Assembly: GCA_964016985.1 (NCBI GenBank)
Contig: OZ024823.1
Span: 67,619,925 to 67,683,924, forward strand
Length of the DNA: 64,000 nucleotides
From: Anodontia alba
Lineage: Eukaryota > Mollusca > Bivalvia > Lucinida > Lucinidae
Direction of reading: 5' to 3'
Both the position numbers and the translations under genes were made by a program. This document shows, one piece after another, positions 46,529 through 58,705 of this stretch. Position 1 is the first letter of the stretch. Each line of letters opens with the position of its first letter. The notes under the pieces are model-generated. The model was not told where the DNA came from. It worked only from the letters and a program-made list of their open reading frames with translations, and did no database searches.

Positions 46529-47018
46529 TCTCGTCACTCATAAAGCATCTCGTCACTCATATCCGCACGCGCTGCCCTATAATTTTAGCATTTTTTCCGT
46601 TTTTGTTGGTTGCATTGATGGTTTGCATTGTTATGATTGTAATACGTATGCCAAACGACGGCCAATTAAAGTCGTTATGTAAGATGCAGATATGGCTGAA
46701 AACTATTTTTAATGGGTAAATCGTCCAAAATTGCACTAAATTCGGAGCGATTGTCGCCAGAATGAAACAAATTCCAGGAACCGTAGTTATGTTTTAACGT
46801 AAATTATTTTGACGTAAATTTTGGTACTGGATTGTATGGAATTTAATTTCGCGCAGTACAGCATTCTCCGATTTTTAAAATAACGCCCTCATAGACGACA
46901 AAAGCCCCAAATTGTTGACAAGCCACCTGAAATAGCCACCTTTTTCGCTCGCGCTACTTATGTCCGGATATTCGCGTCACTTATTTCTTTGCATAACAAT
47001 TGGCCATGAGTGACGAGA
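46529..47018. mobile_element. ~490-bp non-autonomous element, copy 2
   Basis: Inverted homologue of 40698-41185 with cleaner ends (TCTCGTCACTCAT at 46529 and its complement at 47006-47018). The left end carries the terminal word twice, at 46529 and 46548, as does the corresponding end of copy 1. Confidence 0.7.
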
Positions 47019-48670
47019 TTACTACCCGTGGCTTATTTTAAGTTCAACTCATACTTGCATTTTGTTTCGCGTTACATTCGAAAAAAGACGTACCATGGTT
47101 AGATATTCAGCTTTAGTTATTTTTTACTTGGTGCAGCTAAATTAAAATAGAAGGAAAATAATTGGCGATTTTTTTCTCATTTTGAGCCCGAGATTTTTTT
47201 CTCAAATAATCCGTTTGTTTTGCTGTTTAAGAAATGTGTAGAACAGCTGACGTTACGTCAAGATTACTCTTATTCGAAGAAGTGTCTATATGCCCAAATA
47301 ACAAAGTAAAAGACCGAATCAGTCTTATAACAATTCTACAGTCATAATGGTGCGACCTAGATTTATGAGGGTATCGGAGCTATCTTTTCATAAAAACCAG
47401 CCGAGCCGCGTTCTTTCTTTTTTTCAAACGTTAACTGTTGAATATATCAATAAGTGCAGGCTGAAATTAATGAAGTATGAATCATTTAGTACGGACTGAC
47501 TTTTTGGAGGGGGCGGGGAAAGGTGGGGCGTCATTATTTTCTTCTTCGCGAATCGTCATTTAACTTCGCGAAGAGGGCTCATAATAATAATATTATGACC
47601 TGGTATCACTTACCTTTAAAATAATGATCGGGGTCGTTATTCTATTGCGAGGGTTCATTTTATAACGCGCGCGCGCGCGCGCGCGTGTGTGTGTGGGGGG
47701 TCATAATATATCGCGCGCGCGTGTGCGTATGTGTGTGTATGGGGCGGGGGGTCATAATAATATAACCAGGAGTCATAAATTATGACCAGGGGTCACTTTT
47801 TTAAAGAATTATAACCGGGGTGTTTATTCTGTGGTGGTCACTTACACCGGCAAGATATCTGTTTAAGCGCGAGGATATTGATATCAAGCTTTTATTTGTT
47901 TGCCTTTGCAACGTTGCTAATGTTAATTATCATTAATTTCTTTAAACTGTTCTTAGGCAAATATATCGTTAAGACAGACAGACAATAAACGTTGTTCCCT
48001 CAATCTATACAAGTATGACATGTGAGGAAATACATATGAAGCACAGTCGCGGCAAAAGTGGCTGGATGTGTGCTTTCCTCCATATACAAGTTATGGCACC
48101 GCTACCGTACGCCAATCCATCTTGACCGCGAACGGCGACATTGGCCCTTCCCTCGATTCTCGCAGTCCGGATCTGGCTCGTCGCTACTCACCCTCATAAC
48201 AAAAACACTCTGCAGAACGTTTTTTTGAATATGCCAAATAATCAGAGGGTCCGACCAGACAGCCTGGGTGTGCACTAGTTATGGGCATTCGCTGTTGCAT
48301 ATGAAAGAAATATATAAATACATTTCGTCGTGCCTCCGCAGTAAGCCTTCTTTACTTATATTTTTGCTATAACCGCAAAATATTAGCTTCACTAACTAGA
48401 TCATATATAGCACACAGACAGCTCTGAGAAAAAAAAAAAGCAAATAAAAACAACAAAAAAAAAACTTGAAATGTGTTCAAAGCAGACGGATGCTCCCGCC
48501 TGAAAAAACTTAAACGCAAATTGCTAACGCCATCTCGGACGCGGACGGACGGATCGGGGTAACACTATATGTCCTTTCCACCATTCTTCGAATGGCGGGG
48601 GCATAAAAACAGTATATACATTATCCGCTATACATAAGATAATAGAATTTCACGTTTACATTTTCATTTC
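47019..48670. other. Intergenic with CG/TG repeats and MITE pieces
   Basis: 47565-47850 repeats words of the 28877-29352 element ('aattatgaccaggggtcact'). 47664-47692 is (CG)n followed by TG, and 47713-47740 a second such tract. 48510-48610 is a dispersed G-rich repeat. No gene. Confidence 0.45.
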
Positions 48671-50357
48671 ATTTTTGGTGGCGGTTTACCGCCGCCAAAT
48701 TTACTATACGGAATTTCTACAATCCGTCTTCTCAAAAATGCAAACCTAATAACTTCCTAAAAAGTAGTTCCATACTGACGCTGATGTCGCTTAATTCTGC
48801 ATTCAAACATGAAAGCCTTCTACACTCTGATAATTATAAAGAGCGACCGAATATACAAAACAAAGAAAACTTCAAACTTTTGAAGAAATAATACTTTAAT
48901 GATGTTGAGCGCAATCTCGGCGGACGAATATAAACAGAATAAACAAACGGTGGAACTTGATTCAGCCTCCAGAACCTTCTGAGGCAGAAAATTTGAAAGT
49001 TGATGCAAAAAATTCTCCGAAAGTCTCCGAAAGCGTATCAAAGAAAGGTATAAATATGTGATAAAACATCAGCAGATTTTTTAGGCTATTCACCATAAAC
49101 AGTTTCGGCCGAAATCACTTCGCATGAATATTTTGAAAAAGTAAAGTACAGTGCGGTTACATATGTATTTAGCAGCACGTTTTTCCTAAACGGTCGCTTT
49201 AATATATGTTTTTATGAAAAGTATTTATAAATATTTTTTGACAAAATAAATAAATAAAAAAATAAATAAATAAATAAAAATAACGTTTTATTTACATTTT
49301 TGCGGTATTACTATCCTGCGGCCACCAGGCCACTGTGCCTGTCACTTTGTGCCTTCCGGATGTACCGGATACTAAGAAAACTGTGAATCAAGTCCGACCC
49401 AATCACAGTGATTTCCGCCATAGTAATAATTTTCTTCGATAGAAATTATATTTTCTCGAAGATTTTTTGTAGTTCATGTATAGGCTCGCTAAAAATAACG
49501 TCCGAAAAGCAGAAAAGTTTCAAGATCTCCAGCAAAATTCCTGAAGCAGTAAAATGCGTTTCAGGCAGGACAACGGTTAATGTATCGTCAGTGAGATACC
49601 TATTACCGAGGTTCACTAATTATCGGATATTCAGGAACCACGGCCCCCGCCCATTGGGGCTCGCGAAGTAGATGGGCTGCCTGTAGCCTCCAAGGCAGAC
49701 CTGCTTAAGCAGGGCCTGAGTTCATCATGTGATCAGGTTGGGTAAAAGTCCCACAAATCTGGAGGCAATATCGTTCATGACTGAAATATTGTTGACCCAC
49801 ATTCTGATTCTCAGTTGTCAGGAAAAATTTATGAGCTTTAAAAGTACAAAACAAAATTTGGGACCAAAATCTAATTGATACCGCCCATGAAAAAAAACAG
49901 GGAAATGGCATTTTATATGAAATGTTTGGAGAGTTGTTATCGTTATATATATCCCGAAGATTTTTTGTGTTTATAAGGCGATTTTATTTTATCACTCATC
50001 TTTTGCTAAATTTATATGACAAGAGTTATTTGTAACTGTCTGTAAATCTGTGAAAGTTCTATGAACTTCAGTGAATCCGTAAAAATTCCATGAATCCATG
50101 AAAGTTCCGTGATCAAGGTCTGTCAGTCATTTAAATTTTGTATCAGTGATATGATAAAGTTCCATGGAAGATCCGTAGTGTATCCGAGATACACATATGC
50201 ATGAAAAGTATTAAGAGCAAGGCCGGGAAAAAGAAGCAAAATCAGTCGCTAGAAAAGACATTCAGTAGTAGTATTAACAGAGAATTTGAAAGGAAATAGA
50301 TCCATTAGAATAAATTGATAACATTTACTCAGTTGCTACACGCAGTTTTCATTTTAG

Positions 50358-50615
50358 TCAACATTCAAAACATCCAACAGTTCTTGAATGTTTCAACTGG
50401 CACGCTTTCAGTTTGATATCTTGGCACTCTGGATGGAACCAATGCTGACATTTTGTGCACTGGAACATCAGATTGTAGTGGGATCTTGTGGGCCTGTATA
50501 TAAAGACGTTTTTTTTTCTCGATTCTGGCTTGCTTGGAAATTCAGTGAAAGCACTGCTGTTAATATCAGGATTCCCACTGCATTTTGAAACTGGGGGTAA
50601 ATCTGCTCTGTTCTC
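50358..50615 (-). pseudogene. PHD-finger-like C-terminal fragment in copy 2
   Basis: An 85-codon open frame without an ATG start. It reads ADLPPVSKCSGNPDI, then EFPSKPESRKKNVFIYRPTR, then FQCTKCQHWFHPECQDI and GCFEC-stop. The cysteine/histidine spacing is that of the second half of a PHD finger, a chromatin-reader module. A possible acceptor ('gatattaacag') lies inside, so a captured terminal exon is likely. The frame crosses position 50505, the edge of the segment missing from copy 1. That indicates the segment is ancestral and copy 1 lost it. It lies opposite to the inferred orientation of the element. Confidence 0.5.
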
Positions 50616-50989
50616 TTATTTTTGTACGCCCATTGTAAAGCAGTATACTACTCTTTTCAAATTTAGGGGTATAAGACAAATTTTGAGGGGATAAAAACCC
50701 CTCTGCAGAGGGTAAATGGGAATGCTGAATACAATTTGGAAGATGCAACAGTGCCAATCTGAGCAGTCACGATGCAAAATATGAAATATTTTTACTTCAG
50801 TTGTGACTCCTTTTTTGGAACATTTATTTTGTTATTCCTTACCATGGTGATATAGTGTTATTGTTCAGAGAAAACTGTTTTCTTATTATATCTTTTTTTC
50901 TAAGTCTGAAAACACTCAGAACATCCCTACTATCCCTACTTTTCATGATTTAAATTCCTAATTTTGCCCTATTTTTTTCAAAATTTTGA

Positions 50990-51180
50990 GCCCTACTTTA
51001 TCCCTGCTTTTTCACTGGAGGGCACTTGAAAGCGTGCATGTGGGAAAGCCGTGTTCTGCTTACGGATGGTCAGGTGTTTTTTCCCTGGGTACTCCGGTTT
51101 TCGCCCACCTTTGATGAACGATCGGCTCGATATAAGTGAAATATTCTTGAAAGAGACATAAAACCCAAATCAAAAAAAAA
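50990..51180 (+). mobile_element. SINE/CR1-like 3' fragment
   Basis: 'ccctgggtactccggttttc' then 'gaaatattcttgaaagagac' then 'ataaaacccaaatcaaaaaa' resembles the 3' part of a common molluscan short retroposon, as recalled. An (AC)n tract follows at 51189-51207. Confidence 0.4.
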
Positions 51181-51251
51181 AATCATCAAAACACACACAC
51201 ACACACATTTATTCAGGCATCAAAAAATCCTGGTATGGTGATCGGCGGTAC

Positions 51252-51560
51252 AGCCATCTGGTTAGCTCAGTTGGGTAGAGCACTTGCAAGCTAGAGGTCA
51301 CAGGTTTCAGTCCTGCATCCAACACCCTCCTTAGTTTCCTTTAATGGTGCCCAATGTGAATAACCCACTGCAGCCGACGTTGGATTTATGGGGCACCGAG
51401 ATCAGGCATAAAACAGGGTGGGGTAGCCCTGGTCGATGGTTTTCCCTGTGTAATCTGGGTTCCTCTATCACACATTCACAAAACACCAACATCCGTGTCT
51501 TATAGAACAAGTGCATAAGATTGCTGAGCTTTCTGTGCAATCGAAGTAAAAATAAATAAT
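51252..51560 (+). mobile_element. tRNA-derived SINE, copy 2
   Basis: The head contains a good A box (TTAGCTCAGTTGGGTAGAGC, 51262) and a B-box-like GGTTTCAGTCC (51304), 42 bases apart as in tRNA genes. A body of ~240 bases follows ('aacccactgcagccgacgtt', 'gtaatctgggttcctctatc'). These are RNA polymerase III internal promoter elements. The right limit is not sharp because both large-element copies share the flanks. Confidence 0.6.
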
Positions 51561-51734
51561 GTGTTAACTTTAAAATCGATAACATAAGTGATTATACCTC
51601 AATTTGTAATATTTTGTCCAGATATGTCAGTATAAGTGACCCTGTCCACTTGTTTGAGCTATATTAAGTGTACATTTTTAAGAGTAAGGCTATATTTTAA
51701 TTTTTATTTGTTCATATTTATACAGAGTTTAACT

Positions 51735-53705
51735 CTCCAAATTGAAAGAACACAGGAAATCCTCAAATTGATTGTTTGTCTTGTGGAAATATACCAGAAT
51801 ATGCATAACGCAATACAGCTGTATTTTGTCATCAGATTTTAGCACATTTAACGTTGTAACTTTTTTAAGCAAACAGGTATTTGTTCTTATTTCTTGCCAG
51901 TTATAAAAGAGTTACATTTTTAAATGAAATAGTACCAAGAATCCTCAGATAAATAGATTATCTGGTGAATATTCCCCATAATTTAAGCTTTTCAAGAAAT
52001 GAATACATTAATTTATGACACATGCTTACGTTATCTGATGTGTGTGTGTGTGTGTGTAAATAGTCCCAGTATTTTGTTTCTATTTCTTGCCAGGCAAAAA
52101 CAGTAATGAATGCAAGGAATATAGATAGATTAGTTGTCTCATAAAAATTAGTCAGAAAATATTCTGATTTAAGAAATGGTTACTTTTTTTTACTGATTTC
52201 ATAAGTAGACTTCCAAAATCCCGGACATAACACTTCTACCTACATGTCTTTTGTTCAGGCTTATGGGCATGGTGGGCAAAGCTTGCTTACCAAGTAAGGT
52301 TTACTGTCCATTATTGCCTGATTATACCCTTTATTCTTGGGTCCATGTCTGTTGGTCTGAACATTCTGATTCATCATTATTTTACAGATTTATGAGTTTG
52401 GAATAAGGTTTGTGTAATTTGAGTGTATCATGACCACAACTACTTGAATAATATGGTTTTGAATTAGGCCCAGTTTCTCTTGCTGGTCAGATAAATTGTA
52501 CCTTTTGATATGGATAAAAAAAAATCTTAAAATGTATTAACCAAGAGAAGCAGACTAGAAATGTCTACATTTCAGAGCTCCAGATTAAAGGAGTGCTTAG
52601 GTTTCTTATTTCCCCTTGTAAACATATGTTGTGGGTACTAAGTAGGACTTCTAGAAACGTCTTGGTAGAATGCTTTCATTGAGCTCCCAGAACATATCTT
52701 TTGAAAGAATTGAGAAGGTGTGGCACATACAAGAACTACAACTCTAGGTCCCACAGTTATTTAGTCATCTGCCCTGACAGTATTTAGTAAAAGAAACCTT
52801 GTGGATTTGATAACTCCAACACCCTTTCAGATATATTGATTGAACTCAGTAGGATTGTACATGAGGTTGAGAAGATGTGTTGCATAAACTACAATTTGTG
52901 GTTTAGAATTATCTCCCCTAATAGAAACTTTGTGATCTTGGTAACTCCAACATCTTTTCAGATACATTGATGATACTTGGTAGACATAAGGTTGAGAAAG
53001 CATGTCACAAAAGAATCACAACTCTAGATGCCACAGTTTTTAGTTATCTCCCCTGACAGTATTTGGTAATGGAAACCTTATGATTGCCATAACTTCAACA
53101 CCATTTCAGATATATCGATGATATTAAGGAGAATTGTACAAGACGTTGGGAAGACGCGTCTTGTACAAGATCTACAACTCTAGGTACTGCAATTTTTTAG
53201 GTATCGCCCCTGTCAGTATTTGGTAATAAAGACCTTGTAAGTCCAACACCCGTTGAAATATATTGATAGTACTTGGTAGGATTGAACAGGAGGTAAGAAA
53301 GTTGTCGTATACAAAAACTGTAACTTAGAACACTGCAGTTTTTTAGTTCACTCCTCTGACAGTATTTGTCAGTGGAAACCATGTGATTGTCATAACTTAA
53401 GCGTCATGGAAGATACATTGGTAGAATTGTACATGAGGTTAAAAAGGTGCGTTGCGTGTAAGGACCACAACTCTGGATGCTGTGTTGGTTTTTTTTTTTT
53501 TTTTGTTTTTTTTTTGGGGGGGGGGGTGTGGGGGGGTTGTTATCTCCCCAGACAGTATTTGGTAGTAGAAACTTGTTTGCTGCATAGCTTCATCAGTTAA
53601 AATTTGACCTTTTAGGCACAGGTGAGCGTTAATGACCACCATGGTCCTCTTGTTCATATATGAAGTGCAGAGAGCTGAGACAAACAAAAATCACAGTTGA
53701 ATTCG
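51735..53705. repeat. Copy-2-specific segment with ~150-bp minisatellite
   Basis: Monomers marked by 'aactccaacaccctttcaga' or variants at about 52806, 52940, 53090, 53240 and 53393, with 'tatctcccctgacagtattt' phrases between. The first ~850 bases are unique-looking. No gene. A T/G run lies at 53487-53535. Confidence 0.7.
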
Positions 53706-53848
53706 AAGCTCGATTTTGGATTTTGTGAAACCGCATTTTACATCACGAAAACATGCCTATATAATATTGACCCCCCTTAAACCCCACTTTTATATAGTAA
53801 AACTGGGGTTTTACAGGGGTATACATTAATTTTCTTATTTCTGTCCAG

Positions 53849-53921
53849 AAACATAGATTGTGGATACTCATTAGAACCGCCTCGCCGAGGCAGTTCTAAC
53901 GAGTACCCACAATCTATGTTT
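53849..53921. repeat. 73-base palindrome with ~36-bp arms
   Basis: ACATAGATTGTGG...TTAGAAC.GCCTCG|CCGAGGCAGTTCTAA...CCACAATCTATGT, a foldback in the copy-2-specific 53741-54015 segment. 28003-28060 and 10205-10235 carry similar wording. Confidence 0.75.
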
Positions 53922-55614
53922 TGACCAGAAGTATGAGAAATATCCGGATTTTTATCTGAAAATTTTCATTTTTTGGTAGTTAAAATGTTCAGTATATTTG
54001 AATAGGCGTGTTTTCGTAATGAACCACAAATATTTTTCATAGATTAAAGCAGACGCATCCTCTTATTTCACTTTTGGTTGTATATGTGCTAAAAAGAAAG
54101 ACTAGCCATTCAAATGGTGAAAACCTTACTGAAATATTCCAAATACTTACATCATTGGTTCTTGTGAAAAATTTTAAAAAATGTTTTAAAAACTTTAATT
54201 TGAAAACATTCCAAATACATGTACTTAGTGGTTCTTATGAAATTAAAAAAAAAAAATGTTTTAAAAAAATTTAATTTGAAAATATTCAAAGAATGTATGT
54301 CTCTTCCCTTTTTAGGAATTTCCAAATGGGGTTTTCAACATAATTTTCATTTTACCAATATTTTTACCGTAATTTGAAATATTCTGAAATTAGGGGATGC
54401 ATCTGAATATCTTTAAGTTCACTACTGTTTTTATTATACCCGTTTTTCAAACAGGGCGTATTAGGTTATGTGGTCTGAAGCCATAAACTTTTTTGTTTCC
54501 AGCTAACTCCTCCTACAGTTTACATCCCATCAGGCTGAATCTTGGTTTATAAATAGACCATGATGTGGAGCAGCACATAATATTTCGGGGTTACAGTCCA
54601 CCAAATGTTAAAAGGGTTATGCCCCTTTGAAAATTCCTGTAAGTGTTTTGTTTCCAGCTAACTCCTCCTATAGTTTACATCCAATCAAACTGAAACTTGA
54701 TTTATACTTAGACCATGTGGAACAGTGCATATTATTTCAAGGTTACAGTCCACCTAATATTAGCAGAGATATGTCCCTTTGAAAATTTCAGTAAACTTTT
54801 CGTTTCTGACTAAATCCTCCTACAGTTTACATCGGATCAAGCTGAAACTTGATTTACAGTTAGACCATGATGTGGAACAGTGCATATTTGTTCGAGGTTT
54901 GCAGTCCATCAAATATTAGCAGAATAGCTTTGAAAATTTCGCTAAATTTTTTCGTTTCTTGCTAGCTTCTCCTACAGTTTACATCCGATCAAGCTGAAGT
55001 TTGATTTGTAGGTAGACCATGATGTGATGCAGCGCATGTTGTTTTGAGGCCACACTCCACCAAAATTAACAGAGTTATGTCCCTTGGAATGTTTCGATAA
55101 ACTTTTTGTTTATGGCCAACTCCTCCTACAGTTTACATCGGATCAAGCTGAAATTTGATTTAAAGTTAGACCATGATATCGAGCAGCTCATATTTATTCG
55201 AGGTTACAGTCCACCAAATATCAGCAGAGTTATGTTCCTTTGAAATTTTTTAGTAAATTTTTCACTTCCCCAGCTAACTCCTCCTACAGTTTACATTTGA
55301 TCGCGCTTAAACTTGATTTATAGTAAGAACATGATGTGGAGCAGCGCAAATTATTTCAAGGTTACAGTCCATCAAATATTGGCAGTTATGCCCCTTTGAA
55401 AATTTCTGTAATTTTTTTGTTTCCGGCTTATTCCTACTACAGTTTACATTGGATCAAGCTGAAACTTGATTTATAGTTACACCATGAAGTGGAGCAGGGC
55501 ATATTATTTTGAGGTTACAGTCCACCATATATTAGCAGAGCTATGCCCCTTTGAAAATACTGTAATCTTTTCGTTTCTGGCTAACTCCTATAGTTTACAT
55601 TCGATCAAACTGAA

Positions 55615-55627
55615 ACTTTGTAAATAC
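55615..55627. repeat. Target-site duplication of the LINE, left
   Basis: ACTTTGTAAATAC followed by 14 T (the LINE poly(A) on the minus strand). The partner is at 58706-58718, and again overlapping at 58717-58729. Confidence 0.8.
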
Positions 55628-58600
55628 TTTTTTTTTTTTTTATTTAGACTAAACATGTGTTTAAATGTCATAAATACATACGTACTGACAAATATATATA
55701 GCACACAACTATTTTAAATACGTTATCATTTGAAATGACAAATTCAAAACCTATCTCTTTAAAAGATTAGTAAAAGAGAAAAAAGTTTAGAAAGACAGAG
55801 GTGGTTGTTGAGAAAAGTTAGTAAACACGGCTGTTGGAATATTGTTCAGATTCATGTAATACGTGAAAATACAGAAGATTGTTTTCTGCCTGTCTCAACT
55901 GGTGTGTAGTTACCACTAAGACTAATAATGAAACCATTGCTGTATCGAGACCACGGTAGTCAAATTAAAAAAAAAAAAAAAAAAAAAAGAGAGAAAAAAA
56001 AATTCCTTAACAGGACAGCAGAAAACAAGCTTTAATATCAATATACGTTCAAGTATACTGTCTTCTATAGCTATAAATTCATGGTGCGCCTCTTTATCCA
56101 GAGTCTATTTCAATATACCCGTGGCAGATAGTCAGCAGTAAGCAGAACCCAGACACTAACATAAAAGTCATATTGGACCCATGGGTCACTCTGTGCTTGG
56201 ATAAAAGTAATATACTGATGTCCACTTCTTAAAAAAATTATTTAATCTATTATCAATGAATAAAGTGTATCTCTCGCTAAGCATTTTTTTCTTTAAAAGG
56301 CTGACAAAATCTTGAATGCTTAGATTTCTGGAAGCAAATTTGTTTTTGTAGATGTAATATTTTGCTAAACCATAGATATAATTGACCAGTTCTGTTTTAC
56401 CACCGTATGCAAATAATATGTTTCGATCTTCTAACGATATTTCTAAATTGATATTTGTTGTCAACCATGTTTTAAGTTCAATCCAAAATGTTTTTACTTT
56501 TGGGCATCGAAGAAATAGATGATGATTTTTTTCTGGTTGCTCACCACAGTAACTATCAATTTTATTAATTTTATAAAGAAACGAATTAGTTACTAAAATT
56601 TTATTATTAATTTTGTATTGAAAGTTTTATCTCGTAAAATAACTTTAATGTTCGATGATACATTTTCCATTCCTCTTCCCCTATAGCCCCCATCTCCGCT
56701 TGCCATTTTGCTTGTGGGATGTACTCGTTTACTCCGACCAAAATGTCGTAGAAAATTCTACTTCCTTTCTTTGATTTAATTAGGTATTGAAGGTATATAT
56801 TACATACTACATTTTGTTTAGTTTCAACAATAAATACACGATCCATGTTAATTTGATCTTTCCATACTTGAGAAATATTATTTTATACATGCTGATAGTC
56901 TAGAAATGTGCCCCTTATATTATATTTCGCTTTTAACTGTTCAAAACTATAAAATATCCCTTCCTCACTAATAAGATCATTAATTACTCTTATGCCCATA
57001 TCCCACCAATTTCTTAAAAACAGTTGCCCATTTCCAATGCGATCATTATGCCATATAGGGCATATAAGAATTTGTTTGTTTTCCACGGGAACCGCTTCAC
57101 AAAATTCAGACCAAATTTGCATTAAATCTTTCCAAAATGGATTTTGTAAATTGGAACTAAGTTTCGCCGCACAAACGCCACCAAACGAAAATATCTCCGA
57201 GAAATTTATCGAAGCTAATTCTTTCCACCCACCAGTATCTGATTGTTGTAGTAGTCTTCGTAACCATGAAACTTTTAATGCTTTTATAAATGACCTTAAA
57301 TTCCACCATTCTTAAACCTGCATATTCTATGTTTTTGATTATAATTCTTCTTTTAATCCTATCTGGTCCTGAATTCCACAAAAACTTGTAAAACATTTTT
57401 TCTAACTCCTTTATTAGTTCGTTTGGTGGCGCTGGTAGTGAAATAAAGAGATGTACAAACTTAGAAAGAGCGAGAGATTTAATAACTGTTATTCTACCTA
57501 TTAGGGTCAATTTTCTTCTGGACCATTGATTTAGTATATTCTTAACTTTTAAAAGAACTTCTTGGCTATTTAGGTCCCATATATTAAACAGTAGGGGTGA
57601 GAACACTACACCTAAGGCTTGCGACCAATCTAAAGGGTACTCATCACACAGAGTTTTTTCTGAATTACTTAAACTACCTATCCATAAGGCCCTTGTTTTA
57701 TCCACATTTATTTTTAATCCTGACATTATATAATATTGTTTTAATGTACGTAAAGCTTCTTTAAGTGAAATTTCAGAGCCATCTAATAAAAGCTGTGTCC
57801 GCATATTGTGATAATTTGAATTCTTTATTATTTATGTGTATACCTTTAATATCTTTATTATTCCTTATCATTTTCCCGAGAATTTCTGCACATAATATAA
57901 AAATATATGGTGATATCGGATCCCCTTGTCTACAACCTCGTTTAAGATAAAAAAAAAAGTCGGACATAAAGCCATTTTGGAGTATACACGATTTTGAAAC
58001 AGACTAATCCAGGTTTTAATAGACCTTCCAAAATTAAAATAATCTAAAACTTTCGAAATGAGCTTCCAAGAGACAGTATCAAATGCTTTCTCAAAGTCTA
58101 TGGAAAGTAGCAGGCCGGGTATATTTTGTTTTTTAGATTCAAAAAGTACATCATAAATAAGTCTTACATTTTCTCCTAAAAACCTACCCGCTATAAACCC
58201 TTTCTGATTTTCATGTATGACTTTATCAAGTACTTTTTTAATCTATTTGATATTACTGCTGATGCAAGTTTGTATGTAACATTCAATAAAGATATCGGTC
58301 TCCAATTTTTTAAATTAATTCTTGTTTTATTTGGTTTAGGAATGCATGTTATAATACCTTGCTTTTGAGTAATACTTAGCGAGCCAGTACGATAACCGAA
58401 GTTCAATGAACGTAAAGTAAATTGTCCAATATCGACCCAAAAGAATTTAAAAAACTCTACTGTGAACCCGTCCAAACCGAGACTTTTATTATTCATATTT
58501 CTTAAAGCGGATGTTAGCTCTGTGTAAGTTATCTCACCTTCTAATTCCTGTGATTCTTTATCTGACAATTTACTTTCATTGTCACCTAATATTGAATGTA

Positions 58601-58705
58601 TTGATTTAGAATCGTCTATTTCGACCTCCTTATATAATTCTTTATAAAAATTTGTTTGGCATTTTAGAACATCGGACGTTTCTGTAACTTCTTTTCCTTC
58701 TTCGT
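55628..58705 (-). pseudogene. L1/Tx1-like LINE, 5'-truncated, inserted in copy 2
   Basis: Reads from about 58705 leftward. RT blocks: MNNKSLGLDGFTVEFFKFFW, QKQGIITCIPKPN, LKNWRPISLLNVTYKLASAV, GCRQGDPISPYIFILCAEIL and SQYAD. A one-base loss falls exactly at the catalytic YADD, so the frame continues as TQLLLDGSEISLKEALRTL in another register. After the thumb (KINVDKTRALWIGS) come RRKLTLIGRITVIKSLALSK, WHNDRIGNGQLFLRNWWDMG and a CGEQPEKNHHLFLRC zinc-knuckle-like stretch. Frameshifts also separate the last blocks. It ends with a 3' untranslated region (A-run at 55967-55989) and poly(A). The 13-bp target duplication and empty site in copy 1 confirm retrotransposition. Confidence 0.85.
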
